From contig DOIS01000022.1 of the NCBI GenBank assembly GCA_003511785.1, positions 1 to 5,808 on the forward strand: DNA of 5,808 nucleotides. Reading direction: 5' to 3'. Below, in pieces: positions 1 to 5,056 of the stretch. Position numbers and translations under genes: made by a program. The notes under the pieces were generated by a model. It was not told the DNA's origin, did not search any database, and worked only from the letters and a program-made list of their open reading frames with translations. Origin of the DNA: Paracoccaceae bacterium. Its GTDB lineage: Bacteria > Pseudomonadota > Alphaproteobacteria > Rhodobacterales > Rhodobacteraceae. Every line of letters starts with the position of its first letter. The stretch's first letter is position 1.

Positions 1-19
1 CTGCCCGGACGCCCGCACT

Positions 20-37
20 CCCGGCTTTGCCGCCGGG
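20..37. repeat. GC-rich hairpin upstream of the transglycosylase
   Basis: A 6-bp perfect inverted repeat, CCCGGC (20-25) and GCCGGG (32-37), encloses a 6-nt loop. It could be the end of a terminator for a gene left of the window. There is no T-run after it, so this is weak. Nothing else in positions 1-89 looks coding. A possible promoter (TTGCCG at 27-32, then TACACA at 49-54, spacer 16) overlaps the hairpin but is a poor match. Confidence 0.25.
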
Positions 38-89
38 CCGAACCGGGCTACACAAGGACAACAGGTCAATCATCGCCGGAGTTTTCACC

Positions 90-908
90 ATGTTCGCCCG
101 TGCCCTCGGTTCCGCCCTTCTCGCCCTCACCCTGACCGGCGCGCCCGCCGCGGCGCAATGCATCACCAGCCAGGGCGCCTTCGGCGACCACAAGGCGGCG
201 CTGGCACAGAAGGCGCGTGGCGAGGGCGTGGGCAATGCCGGGCTCCAGGCGCTGAACGCGGCGGGGCTGTCGGGGATCACCTGGCGGTTCGAGTCGAACC
301 CGTCCTCGCAGACCGGCACGCTGCAAAGCGACCCGGCCACCTTCCTGGCCAAACGCTCGGGCGGCTCGGCCCAGGGCTTCATCAACCAGGCCCGCTCCAA
401 GCTGAACGCCAACGCCAACACCTTCGCCGCGCTCGAACGCGCCTATGGCGTGCCGGGCAGCATTCTGGTGACGATCTGGGGGCTCGAGACCAGCTGGGGC
501 GGCTATCTGGGCGGCACCCGGATCGTGGACGGTGCGGTGACGCTCTCCTCCTATTGCCGCCGCTACCCGCGGTTCGAACCCCACGCCATCGCAGCGCTGA
601 AGCTGGTCGATCGCGGTGTGATCTCGGGCGCCACCAAGGGCGGCCCCTCGGGCGAGCTGGGGCATATGCAGTTCCTGGCCGGCAACTGGATCACCTTCGG
701 CGTGGACGCCACCGGCGACGGGCGGGCCGATCCCTATTCCGCAGTGGACGCGCTGGCCAGCGCGGCCAACATGCTGGCCCGGAACGGCTGGCGCGCGGGC
801 GAGCCGTTCGGCCCCGGCACGCGCAACTTCCGCGTGCTCTCGGCCTGGAACGACAGCGGCAACTACCAGCGCGCCATCGCCTACGCTGCCGAGCGCATCG
901 GCGGCTGA
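90..908 (+). CDS. Secreted lytic murein transglycosylase, MltB/GH103 type (SLT_2 domain)
   Basis: Predicted periplasmic enzyme of 272 residues that cleaves the MurNAc-GlcNAc bond of peptidoglycan with formation of 1,6-anhydro-MurNAc. Residues 1-22 form a signal peptide (one Arg, a hydrophobic core, then APAAA before Q23), probably cut after Ala22. Family motifs visible in order are IWGLETSWGG with the likely catalytic Glu133, GELGHMQFLAGNW (about 188-200), then DGDGR-like and DALASAANMLARNGW segments, all typical of the MltB/SLT_2 family. Cys24 and Cys156 are the only cysteines and could form a disulfide. Cys24 is not a good lipobox because Gln precedes it, so a soluble rather than lipid-anchored form is inferred. 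The ATG at 90 is chosen because GGAG (78-81) lies 8 nt upstream and the signal peptide starts there; the frame stays open upstream to a TTG at 27, which lacks support. The family is clear; which paralogue it is cannot be said. Confidence 0.93.
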   Translation: MFARALGSALLALTLTGAPAAAQCITSQGAFGDHKAALAQKARGEGVGNAGLQALNAAGLSGITWRFESNPSSQTGTLQSDPATFLAKRSGGSAQGFINQARSKLNANANTFAALERAYGVPGSILVTIWGLETSWGGYLGGTRIVDGAVTLSSYCRRYPRFEPHAIAALKLVDRGVISGATKGGPSGELGHMQFLAGNWITFGVDATGDGRADPYSAVDALASAANMLARNGWRAGEPFGPGTRNFRVLSAWNDSGNYQRAIAYAAERIGG

Positions 909-928
909 ACGACGGCACCCACAAAACG

Positions 929-968
929 CTCCGGGCGGGACACGGTTCGGCCACAAACCCGCCCGGAG
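929..968 (+). terminator. Hairpin after the transglycosylase gene
   Basis: An 11-bp perfect inverted repeat, CTCCGGGCGGG (929-939) and CCCGCCCGGAG (958-968), encloses an 18-nt loop and starts 20 nt after the stop codon. This position fits a terminator. There is no T-tract on the plus-strand 3' side. On the minus strand the hairpin is followed by CGTTTTGT, so it would look more like an intrinsic terminator for leftward transcription. Confidence 0.5.
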
Positions 969-1112
969 AGGCCGCCAGCCCCCTGTTTCCCACCCGGACC
1001 CAATCGCGCCGCTCCTGCCCCATTGCCGCCGAGTTTATGCAATTGCGTCAAAGTTTCTCCCTTTTCTTCTCGTAGCTTGTTGCCAATGAGACTTGAAACG
1101 GAGGACGTCGCT

Positions 1113-1991
1113 GTGACCCATTCAGGCAGGTATCACGGTGGACTGGGGTTCCTGGGCAAACCCGACTGCGGGCTGGATCGGTTCAGCCGCATCGCGGCGG
1201 CGACGCTCGAAGCCTACGGCCACCGGGTCGAACGGCAGAGCGCCCAGGGCCCCCTGGATGCGCGCATCACCTCGAGCCGCTTCGTCGTGGCTCTTCATCT
1301 CGACGGCGCCGGCCCCGCCCCCGCCGACCGCGACCGCCGCAGGCCCGAGCGCGAGGACGAATTGATCCAGCGCCGGCTGACAATCTCCCTCTGCCCGGCC
1401 GAGGACGGCCCGGGAATGGACGCCCAGGCCCAGCTGATGCTGGTGGTGATGCTCTATCGCATGGTCGAGGCCTATGGCGCGCTCAGCATCGAGTGGCTGG
1501 ACCCCGACACCGTGCTGAGCGTCGAGCAGTTCCTCAGCGCCTTCGCCGAGGTCTCGCCGCGCCGGGTGCGCGGGCGCCAGGAGATCCTGGACGAGCGCCG
1601 CGCCCGCTTCGCCCCGGTGGACGAGACCGCCCGCACGCTCAACCATCAATGCGACGCGATCTGCGGCCAGAGCCCGACCGGCCCCGAAGGACCGGTCGAC
1701 CTGACCGAGGAAGAGGCGCTGGCCCTGGCCTTTCGCGACGGGCCACGCCCCGATGAGATCACCGACCCCGGCGAGGAGGCGATGAGCGACATCCGCCGCC
1801 TGGCCACCTGGGGCATGACCGGCACCGTGGCCTTCATCTCGGCGCCGGTGGCGATCTCGCTGGCCGCCGTGAACCTGGCGCGGGGCGAGGATTTCCGGCT
1901 CAACACGCAGGTGCTGGCCTTCGCCGGGCTGATCGCCATGCTCTACAACTCGGGCGCCCTGACCCACGCGGCCACGGTTCTTCCGATCTGA
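1113..1991 (+). CDS. Hypothetical protein with N-terminal soluble domain and C-terminal membrane hairpin
   Basis: I do not recognise the family. The protein has 292 residues. About 1-225 is soluble and charged, with an Arg/Asp/Glu-rich stretch near 68-90, a helical segment LMLVVMLYRMVEAYG (108-122), and an acidic region near 193-222. Two hydrophobic segments follow, at about 232-256 and 265-290, separated by a short charged loop (RGEDFR), so it is probably an inner-membrane protein with a tail hairpin. Cysteines are few (19, 94, 180, 184), and CDAIC at 180-184 is the only close pair. The GTG at 1113 is preferred because GGAGG (1100-1104) lies 8 nt upstream. The in-frame ATG at 1086 would add nine residues but has no ribosome binding site, and the TTG at 1023 is still less likely. 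It appears to be a single-gene unit: hairpins lie on both sides, and the upstream gene ends 204 nt away. That the frame is coding is well supported; function is unknown. Confidence 0.85.
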   Translation: MTHSGRYHGGLGFLGKPDCGLDRFSRIAAATLEAYGHRVERQSAQGPLDARITSSRFVVALHLDGAGPAPADRDRRRPEREDELIQRRLTISLCPAEDGPGMDAQAQLMLVVMLYRMVEAYGALSIEWLDPDTVLSVEQFLSAFAEVSPRRVRGRQEILDERRARFAPVDETARTLNHQCDAICGQSPTGPEGPVDLTEEEALALAFRDGPRPDEITDPGEEAMSDIRRLATWGMTGTVAFISAPVAISLAAVNLARGEDFRLNTQVLAFAGLIAMLYNSGALTHAATVLPI

Positions 1992-2015
1992 CCGGCGGAT
2001 AGGTTGACGAGTGCG

Positions 2016-2044
2016 GGGGCTTCGGACCGTTGGTCCGGGGCTCC
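2016..2044 (+). terminator. Terminator-like hairpin between convergent genes
   Basis: CGGACC (2023-2028) pairs with GGTCCG (2032-2037) around a 3-nt loop, GTT. The stem extends outward to 2016 and 2044 for 13 pairs in total if three G-U pairs are allowed (2018/2042, 2021/2039, 2022/2038). These become A-C mismatches on the minus strand, so the fold is stronger in rightward transcripts. It begins 24 nt after the stop of the gene ending at 1991 and is followed by a short GGTTTCGT. It may serve that gene more than the DUF3445 gene that converges from the other side. Confidence 0.55.
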
Positions 2045-2058
2045 GGTTTCGTCCGGGA

Positions 2059-2820
2059 TCACGCCATGCCGACGACCGTCTCGCGGCTCAACACGTAGGT
2101 GTGGATCGAGAACACCACCGCCCCCGTTTCGGGCAGGCGCACCAGGCATTGCCACTCGCTGCGCAGATAGCGCGCGGTCGCGGGATCGACCGGGTCGCGC
2201 CGTGCCCCCTCGCGCCGGGGCTGGTGCAGCGCCGGGTCGTCATACCACAGCGCGTTGAAGCGCCAGAGCGGGCGGCCGGGCTGGATCCCGTCGAACAGCC
2301 GCTGCACCCGTCGGGCAAGGTCCGCGTCATACTCGGCCACCGGCGCGTGAATGCCGATCAACAGGCGCAGGAATTTCTCGTCCAGCCACCAACTCGCCGG
2401 AAAGCACAGGACGGCGCCGGTCAGCAGATGTTCCTCCGCCCCCTCCGGCTTTTGCAGGATGCAGAAATCCTGCTGAGCGATCCGGCCCAGCGTCGCCAGC
2501 GGATCGTCGCGGTCCACCGGCACCCGCACCCCGTCGGGCCGCGTCACCGCGTCCCCTGCGCCCGGCCAGGCCAGCGCCAGAACCATGTCCTGCAATTCCC
2601 GCGCCGCCGGGCGGGCGCTGTCGTCCAGCGCCAGCACCGCCGCGCGGCGCGTCCCGATCAGCCGGTCGCGCAGCGCCATCTGCGCGGCGAAGGCATCGTC
2701 GCGCGGCAGCCAGTCCTCCATCGCCATCGGCGCGATCCCCGGCAGCCGCTGCGGCGCGCGCGGGCCATAGGGGATCGTCCGTTGCAGGATGGGGGCGGGT
2801 CGGGTCGCGGTCTGGTCCAT
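2059..2820 (-). CDS. DUF3445 / heme-dependent oxidative N-demethylase-like protein
   Basis: Protein of 253 residues matching the DUF3445 family (PF11927), which includes the heme-containing subunit of bacterial dimethylamine monooxygenase-type N-demethylases. Characterised relatives bind heme in a PAS-like fold and oxidatively remove N-methyl groups. The substrate here is unknown. Family-like blocks are GIAPMAMEDW (28-37), QQDFCILQK (116-124), LCFPASWWLDEK (138-149), IGIHAPV (155-161), RFNALWYDDPALHQP (187-201) and the C-terminal RLPETGAVVFSIHTYV (228-243). The length is somewhat short but the expected blocks run nearly end to end, so it looks intact. No ferredoxin reductase or other redox partner is encoded nearby, so electron supply would come from elsewhere or the activity differs. 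The ATG at 2820 has no Shine-Dalgarno sequence directly upstream, but the start fits the usual N-terminus of the family. The gene is convergent with the unknown gene and divergent from the hydrolase-OsmC gene. Confidence 0.85.
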   Translation of the reverse strand: MDQTATRPAPILQRTIPYGPRAPQRLPGIAPMAMEDWLPRDDAFAAQMALRDRLIGTRRAAVLALDDSARPAARELQDMVLALAWPGAGDAVTRPDGVRVPVDRDDPLATLGRIAQQDFCILQKPEGAEEHLLTGAVLCFPASWWLDEKFLRLLIGIHAPVAEYDADLARRVQRLFDGIQPGRPLWRFNALWYDDPALHQPRREGARRDPVDPATARYLRSEWQCLVRLPETGAVVFSIHTYVLSRETVVGMA

Positions 2821-2888
2821 GGGTCAAGCCTAGGCCGGACCGCCGCCGGGCGAAAGCCGCAAGGCGCCGCGCGCCGCACGGAATCGGG

Positions 2889-2917
2889 TTGAGCCCCACG
2901 CCCGGCCCCGGCACTCT
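2889..2917 (+). promoter_or_regulatory. Possible sigma70-type promoter for the hydrolase-OsmC gene
   Basis: TTGAGC (2889-2894) and CACTCT (2912-2917) are separated by 17 nt. The -35 element matches four of six consensus bases; the -10 keeps only the conserved second A and final T. Transcription would start near 2924, giving a leader of about 20 nt. It lies in the 124-nt divergent gap. This is pattern matching only. Confidence 0.3.
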
Positions 2918-2944
2918 GGGCCGAGCAGCCACAGGAGCCCGCCC

Positions 2945-4186
2945 ATGCCCAGCGAACGCCTCACCTTTGCCGGGGCCGATGGCCAGGACCTCGCCGCGCG
3001 ATTGGACCTGCCCGAGGGCGCGCACCTGGCCACCGCGCTCTTCGCCCATTGCTTCACCTGCTCCAAGGACATCGCCGCCGCGCGGCGGATCGCGGCGCGG
3101 CTGGCGGCCCAGGGCATCGCGGTGCTGCGCTTCGATTTCACCGGGCTGGGCCATTCCGGGGGCGAGTTCGCCAACACCTCGTTTGCCACCAATATCGACG
3201 ACCTGGCGGCAGCGGCGGATCACCTGGCCGCGCGCGGCATGGCGCCGGCGCTGCTGATCGGGCATTCCCTGGGCGGGGCGGCGGTGCTGCGCGCCCGCGC
3301 CCGCATCCCTAGCGCGCGGGCGGTGGTCACGCTGAACGCGCCGGCCGAGCCCGCCCATGTGACCCGGCATTTCGAGGACAAGCTGCAGGAGATCGAACGC
3401 GCGGGCAGCGCCGAGGTCTGCCTCGCGGGCCGCCCCTTCCGGGTCGGGCGCGACTTCCTGCGCGCGCTGGACGAGACCGACATGACCCGCGCGATCCGCG
3501 ACCTGGACGCGGCGCTGCTGGTGATGCACGCGCCCCGCGACGCCACGGTGGGGATCGACAACGCCACCCGCATCTTCACCGCCGCGCGCCACCCCAAGAG
3601 CTTCGTGACGCTGGACGACGCCGACCACCTGATCTCGGATGCGGGCGACGCCGAATACGCGGCCGAGGTGATCGCCGCCTGGTCGCGCCGCTATCTCGAC
3701 CTCGTCCCGCCCGCGCCCCCGGAGGGCGCCCCCGAGGGCATCGTGCGCGTGACCGAGGCCGACCCGGAGGGCTTTCTCCAGGACGTGCAATCGGGCCCCC
3801 GCCACCACCTGCTGGCCGACGAGCCCCGCGCGATGGGCGGCACCGATCGCGGCCCCTCGCCCTATGGGTTGGTGGCGGCGGGGCTGGGGGCCTGCACCTC
3901 GATGACCATCCGCATGTACGCCCGGCGCAAGGGCTGGCCCCTGGACGGCCTGCGCGTCGATGTGAGCCATGCCAAGGTCCATGCCGAGGACGCGGGCGCG
4001 GATCAGGACACGGCGGGAGGCGCGCGCATCGACCGCTTCGACCGGGTGGTGCACCTTTCGGGCGATCTGGACGCGGACCAGCGCGCCCGCCTGATGGAGA
4101 TCGCCGACAAGTGCCCGGTCCACCGCACGCTGGAACACGGCGCCCGGATCGCGACCCGCGAGGCGGACGCGGACACGGGGGATTGA
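2945..4186 (+). CDS. Bifunctional alpha/beta hydrolase - OsmC family fusion protein
   Basis: Protein of 413 residues with two domains. Residues 1 to about 250 are an alpha/beta hydrolase: FAHCFTCSKD near 33-42, the nucleophile elbow GHSLGG with Ser108, and plausible catalytic Asp199 (MHAPRDA) and His228 (DDADHL). A Pro/Ala-rich linker (about 254-264) leads to an OsmC/Ohr-type domain at about 266-405, with PYGLVAAGLGACTSMTIRMYA carrying Cys317 and ADKCPVHRTL carrying Cys390. These two cysteines are where the peroxidatic and resolving pair lies in this family. OsmC/Ohr enzymes reduce organic hydroperoxides with thiol or lipoyl partners; the hydrolase substrate is unknown. This fused architecture is established in proteobacteria, so the two parts are not a sequencing join. 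No signal peptide is seen, so it is cytoplasmic. The start is supported by AGGAG (2933-2937) 7 nt upstream. The stop codon overlaps an FNR-like box that belongs to the next gene. Confidence 0.93.
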   Translation: MPSERLTFAGADGQDLAARLDLPEGAHLATALFAHCFTCSKDIAAARRIAARLAAQGIAVLRFDFTGLGHSGGEFANTSFATNIDDLAAAADHLAARGMAPALLIGHSLGGAAVLRARARIPSARAVVTLNAPAEPAHVTRHFEDKLQEIERAGSAEVCLAGRPFRVGRDFLRALDETDMTRAIRDLDAALLVMHAPRDATVGIDNATRIFTAARHPKSFVTLDDADHLISDAGDAEYAAEVIAAWSRRYLDLVPPAPPEGAPEGIVRVTEADPEGFLQDVQSGPRHHLLADEPRAMGGTDRGPSPYGLVAAGLGACTSMTIRMYARRKGWPLDGLRVDVSHAKVHAEDAGADQDTAGGARIDRFDRVVHLSGDLDADQRARLMEIADKCPVHRTLEHGARIATREADADTGD

Positions 4187-4196
4187 CCCAAATCAA
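4183..4196. promoter_or_regulatory. FNR/FnrL-type binding box upstream of the DUF6455 gene
   Basis: The sequence reads TTGAC-CCAA-ATCAA, an exact fit to the alphaproteobacterial FnrL form of the FNR site (TTGAY-N4-ATCAA). FnrL is the oxygen-sensing iron-sulfur regulator of low-oxygen genes in Rhodobacter relatives. The box overlaps the TGA stop (4184-4186) of the preceding gene and lies 62 nt before the ATG at 4259. If the box is centred at -41.5, transcription would start near 4231, and the -10 would fall at about 4219-4224. There the sequence is CAGGAT, which keeps the two most conserved -10 bases. Activation under low oxygen is inferred. Confidence 0.7.
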
Positions 4197-4258
4197 GGCG
4201 CGCGACCCGCTCCGCGCGCAGGATGACCCGAAGGACACGCCATCGGAGGGCAAGTTTC

Positions 4259-4515
4259 ATGGGTCTGTTCAAGAAAATCGGCCAGAGCGCCGATCTGATG
4301 GCCGGCATGGCCGACCGGCTGGGCCCGACATGGGCGAGGCGCTCATGCGCAACCCCGAGATGGAGGGGCCGAATTACCGCGAGATGGTGATGCGCTGCTC
4401 GGGCTGCAACGACCAGGCCAGCTGCGCCGAATTGCAGAAGGGCTGCGACCATCTCGACGCGGCGCCGAGCTATTGCCGCAACAAGGAACTGCTCGAGGCG
4501 CGCGCCCGGGACTGA
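4259..4515 (+). pseudogene. DUF6455-type small Cys-rich protein, reading frame broken after codon 23
   Basis: The frame opens at ATG 4259, with GGAGG (4245-4249) 9 nt upstream, and reads MGLFKKIGQSADLMAGMADR, the usual N-terminus of small DUF6455-like proteins. In that frame it stops at 4388-4390 after 43 codons. The rest of the family continues one frame back from 4327 (DMGEALMRNPEMEG...) to the TGA at 4513-4515. Joining the frames gives 85 residues, a normal length for the family as I recall it. The C-terminal part has five cysteines in the pattern C-x2-C-x5-C-x6-C-x9-C (47, 50, 56, 63, 73 of the joined protein), ending in APSYCRNKELLEA. This could bind a metal or iron-sulfur cluster; no biochemical role is known to me. 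The switch point is GGGCCCG (4321-4327). One missing base, giving Leu-Gly-Ala-Asp, or -1 ribosomal slippage would each restore the protein. The alternative is a 61-residue protein from ATG 4330, which has no ribosome binding site. An FnrL-type box lies upstream. Confidence 0.75.
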
Positions 4516-4584
4516 GCCGTTGCGCCCGCGCGTGGGCGACCGCGCGCAGGGTTAGGCGATTGGTGAGACGATCCGCGCCAATCT

Positions 4585-4612
4585 CCCGCCCGATCGCGAT
4601 CATCCGGGCGGG
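4585..4612. terminator. GC-rich hairpin about 70 nt after the DUF6455 gene
   Basis: CCCGCCCG (4585-4592) and CGGGCGGG (4605-4612) form an 8-bp perfect stem. The loop region contains most of a further palindrome, GATCGCGATC (4592-4601). It could end the DUF6455 transcript, but no T-run follows, so a repeat element is equally possible. Confidence 0.4.
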
Positions 4613-4646
4613 CCTGGCAATCCGTCCACACGACCAGGAAACAGGG

Positions 4647-4726
4647 CTCCGCGCAGGCGGAGAACCGGCTGACAGTCCGACCCGGGGGGCAGCCCCCGGA
4701 CCGCTTTCCGTCCCGGCGGCGCCGCC
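4647..4726. repeat. Cluster of three hairpins, two with the same GCAG loop
   Basis: CTCCGC-GCAG-GCGGAG (4647-4662) and CCGGGGG-GCAG-CCCCCGG (4682-4699) are perfect hairpins with an identical four-base loop. The perfect 12-bp palindrome GGCGGCGCCGCC (4715-4726) follows, and then ATTTCTTCC. Runs of the GGGGGCAG-CCCCC type are, from memory, common in intergenic repeats of Rhodobacteraceae. A structured small RNA ending at the last hairpin is possible, but no promoter is evident. Confidence 0.45.
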
Positions 4727-4827
4727 ATTTCTTCCCCGGCCCACCGTTCATATGACAGGCACCACGATAACCGCCCCGGAATGGCTCCGCGGCGGATAGA
4801 GGCGCGCGCCCTGCCCCCCGGTCCCGG

Positions 4828-4880
4828 TCTTCCTCTTGCGAAAAATACTTCACGGGGGTGCGGGGGTGTGAAACCCCCGC
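4828..4880. repeat. Candidate intergenic REP-like element with hairpin
   Basis: The stretch begins with TCTTCCTCTTGCGAAAAATACTT and runs into a G-rich hairpin. GCGGGGGT (4860-4867) pairs with ACCCCCGC (4873-4880) around a 5-nt loop. From memory, sequences resembling its reverse complement (GAAGTATTTTTCGCAAGAGGA) recur between genes in Rhodobacteraceae. Only one copy is present in this window, so repetition cannot be shown here. Confidence 0.45.
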
Positions 4881-4934
4881 GACGCGCTTTCCGCCCGCGC
4901 CCGCGTCGAAATGATTGCCCCACGCGCGGGCACC

Positions 4935-4955
4935 CGGAATTTTTGAAAAATTCCG
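4935..4955. terminator. Perfect 21-nt palindrome, left of a tandem pair; terminator-like
   Basis: CGGAATTTTT (4935-4944) and AAAAATTCCG (4946-4955) are exact inverted copies around a single G. Rightward, it is followed by TCCGTTTTCTTT, a T-rich tail as expected for an intrinsic terminator. It shares its last base with the next palindrome. Confidence 0.5.
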
Positions 4956-4981
4956 TCCGTTTTCTTTGAAAGAAAACGGAC
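4955..4981. terminator. Perfect 27-nt palindrome, right of a tandem pair; terminator-like
   Basis: GTCCGTTTTCTTT (4955-4967) and AAAGAAAACGGAC (4969-4981) are exact inverted copies around a single G. Leftward, it runs into an A/T-rich tail, so the pair could act in both directions. It lies 75 nt before the purB start and would insulate purB from upstream transcription. Confidence 0.5.
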
Positions 4982-4992
4982 ACCCCACCGCC

Positions 4993-5021
4993 TTGCCGCC
5001 GCCCGCCCCGGCGTCTATGAC
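4993..5021 (+). promoter_or_regulatory. Candidate purB promoter
   Basis: TTGCCG (4993-4998) and TATGAC (5016-5021) each match four of six sigma70 consensus bases and are exactly 17 nt apart. Transcription would begin near 5028, leaving a leader of about 29 nt that contains the ribosome binding site. It sits directly after the tandem palindromes, where a purB promoter would be expected. No PurR-like operator was recognised. Confidence 0.45.
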
Positions 5022-5056
5022 CCGACGCAAACCCGCCACCACGAGGACAGCCGCCG

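Larger units (their letters stand above)
4516..5056. other. 541-bp non-coding interval rich in inverted repeats
   Basis: No convincing gene lies between the DUF6455 stop and purB. The open frames here lack ribosome binding sites and have Arg/Gly/Pro-rich shadow composition. The interval holds at least eight inverted repeats, several listed separately; others are CGCCC/GGGCG (4523-4538) just after the stop and CGACGCG/CGCGTCG (4880-4908). The middle is very GC-rich, while 4838-4850 and 4936-4977 are islands of A/T-rich sequence. It probably combines termination signals with intergenic repeat elements of the kind scattered through Rhodobacteraceae genomes. Confidence 0.6.

Noticed and set aside
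150..164. Lipoprotein cleavage site at Cys24 of the transglycosylase
   Set aside because: The residue before the cysteine is Gln, which does not fit a lipobox; a signal peptidase I site after Ala22 fits better.
66..956. A 296-codon open frame on the minus strand opposite the transglycosylase
   Set aside because: Shadow of the GH103 gene; low-complexity Arg/Gly/Ala protein with no recognisable domain.
1122..1967. A 281-codon minus-strand open frame opposite the unknown membrane protein
   Set aside because: The plus-strand frame has a strong ribosome binding site and coherent membrane segments; the minus frame is Gly/Ala/His-rich with no start signal.
2011..2892. A 293-codon plus-strand open frame opposite the DUF3445 gene
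   Set aside because: Antisense shadow rich in Arg, Gln, Pro and His; the minus-strand protein matches a known family throughout.
2327..4138. A 603-codon open frame on the minus strand, antisense to the hydrolase-OsmC gene and out of frame over the DUF3445 gene
   Set aside because: Composition is Arg/Gly/Ala/His-rich as in GC-driven shadow frames, no family motif is seen, and both overlapped regions have clear protein families in other frames.
4640..4730. A tRNA or known riboswitch in the hairpin cluster
   Set aside because: No acceptor stem/T-loop arrangement or conserved riboswitch core could be recognised; only simple hairpins are present.
4470..5042. A 190-codon minus-strand open frame across the purB upstream interval
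   Set aside because: It crosses all the palindromes, has low-complexity Arg/Gly-rich sequence, and has no ribosome binding site or domain.
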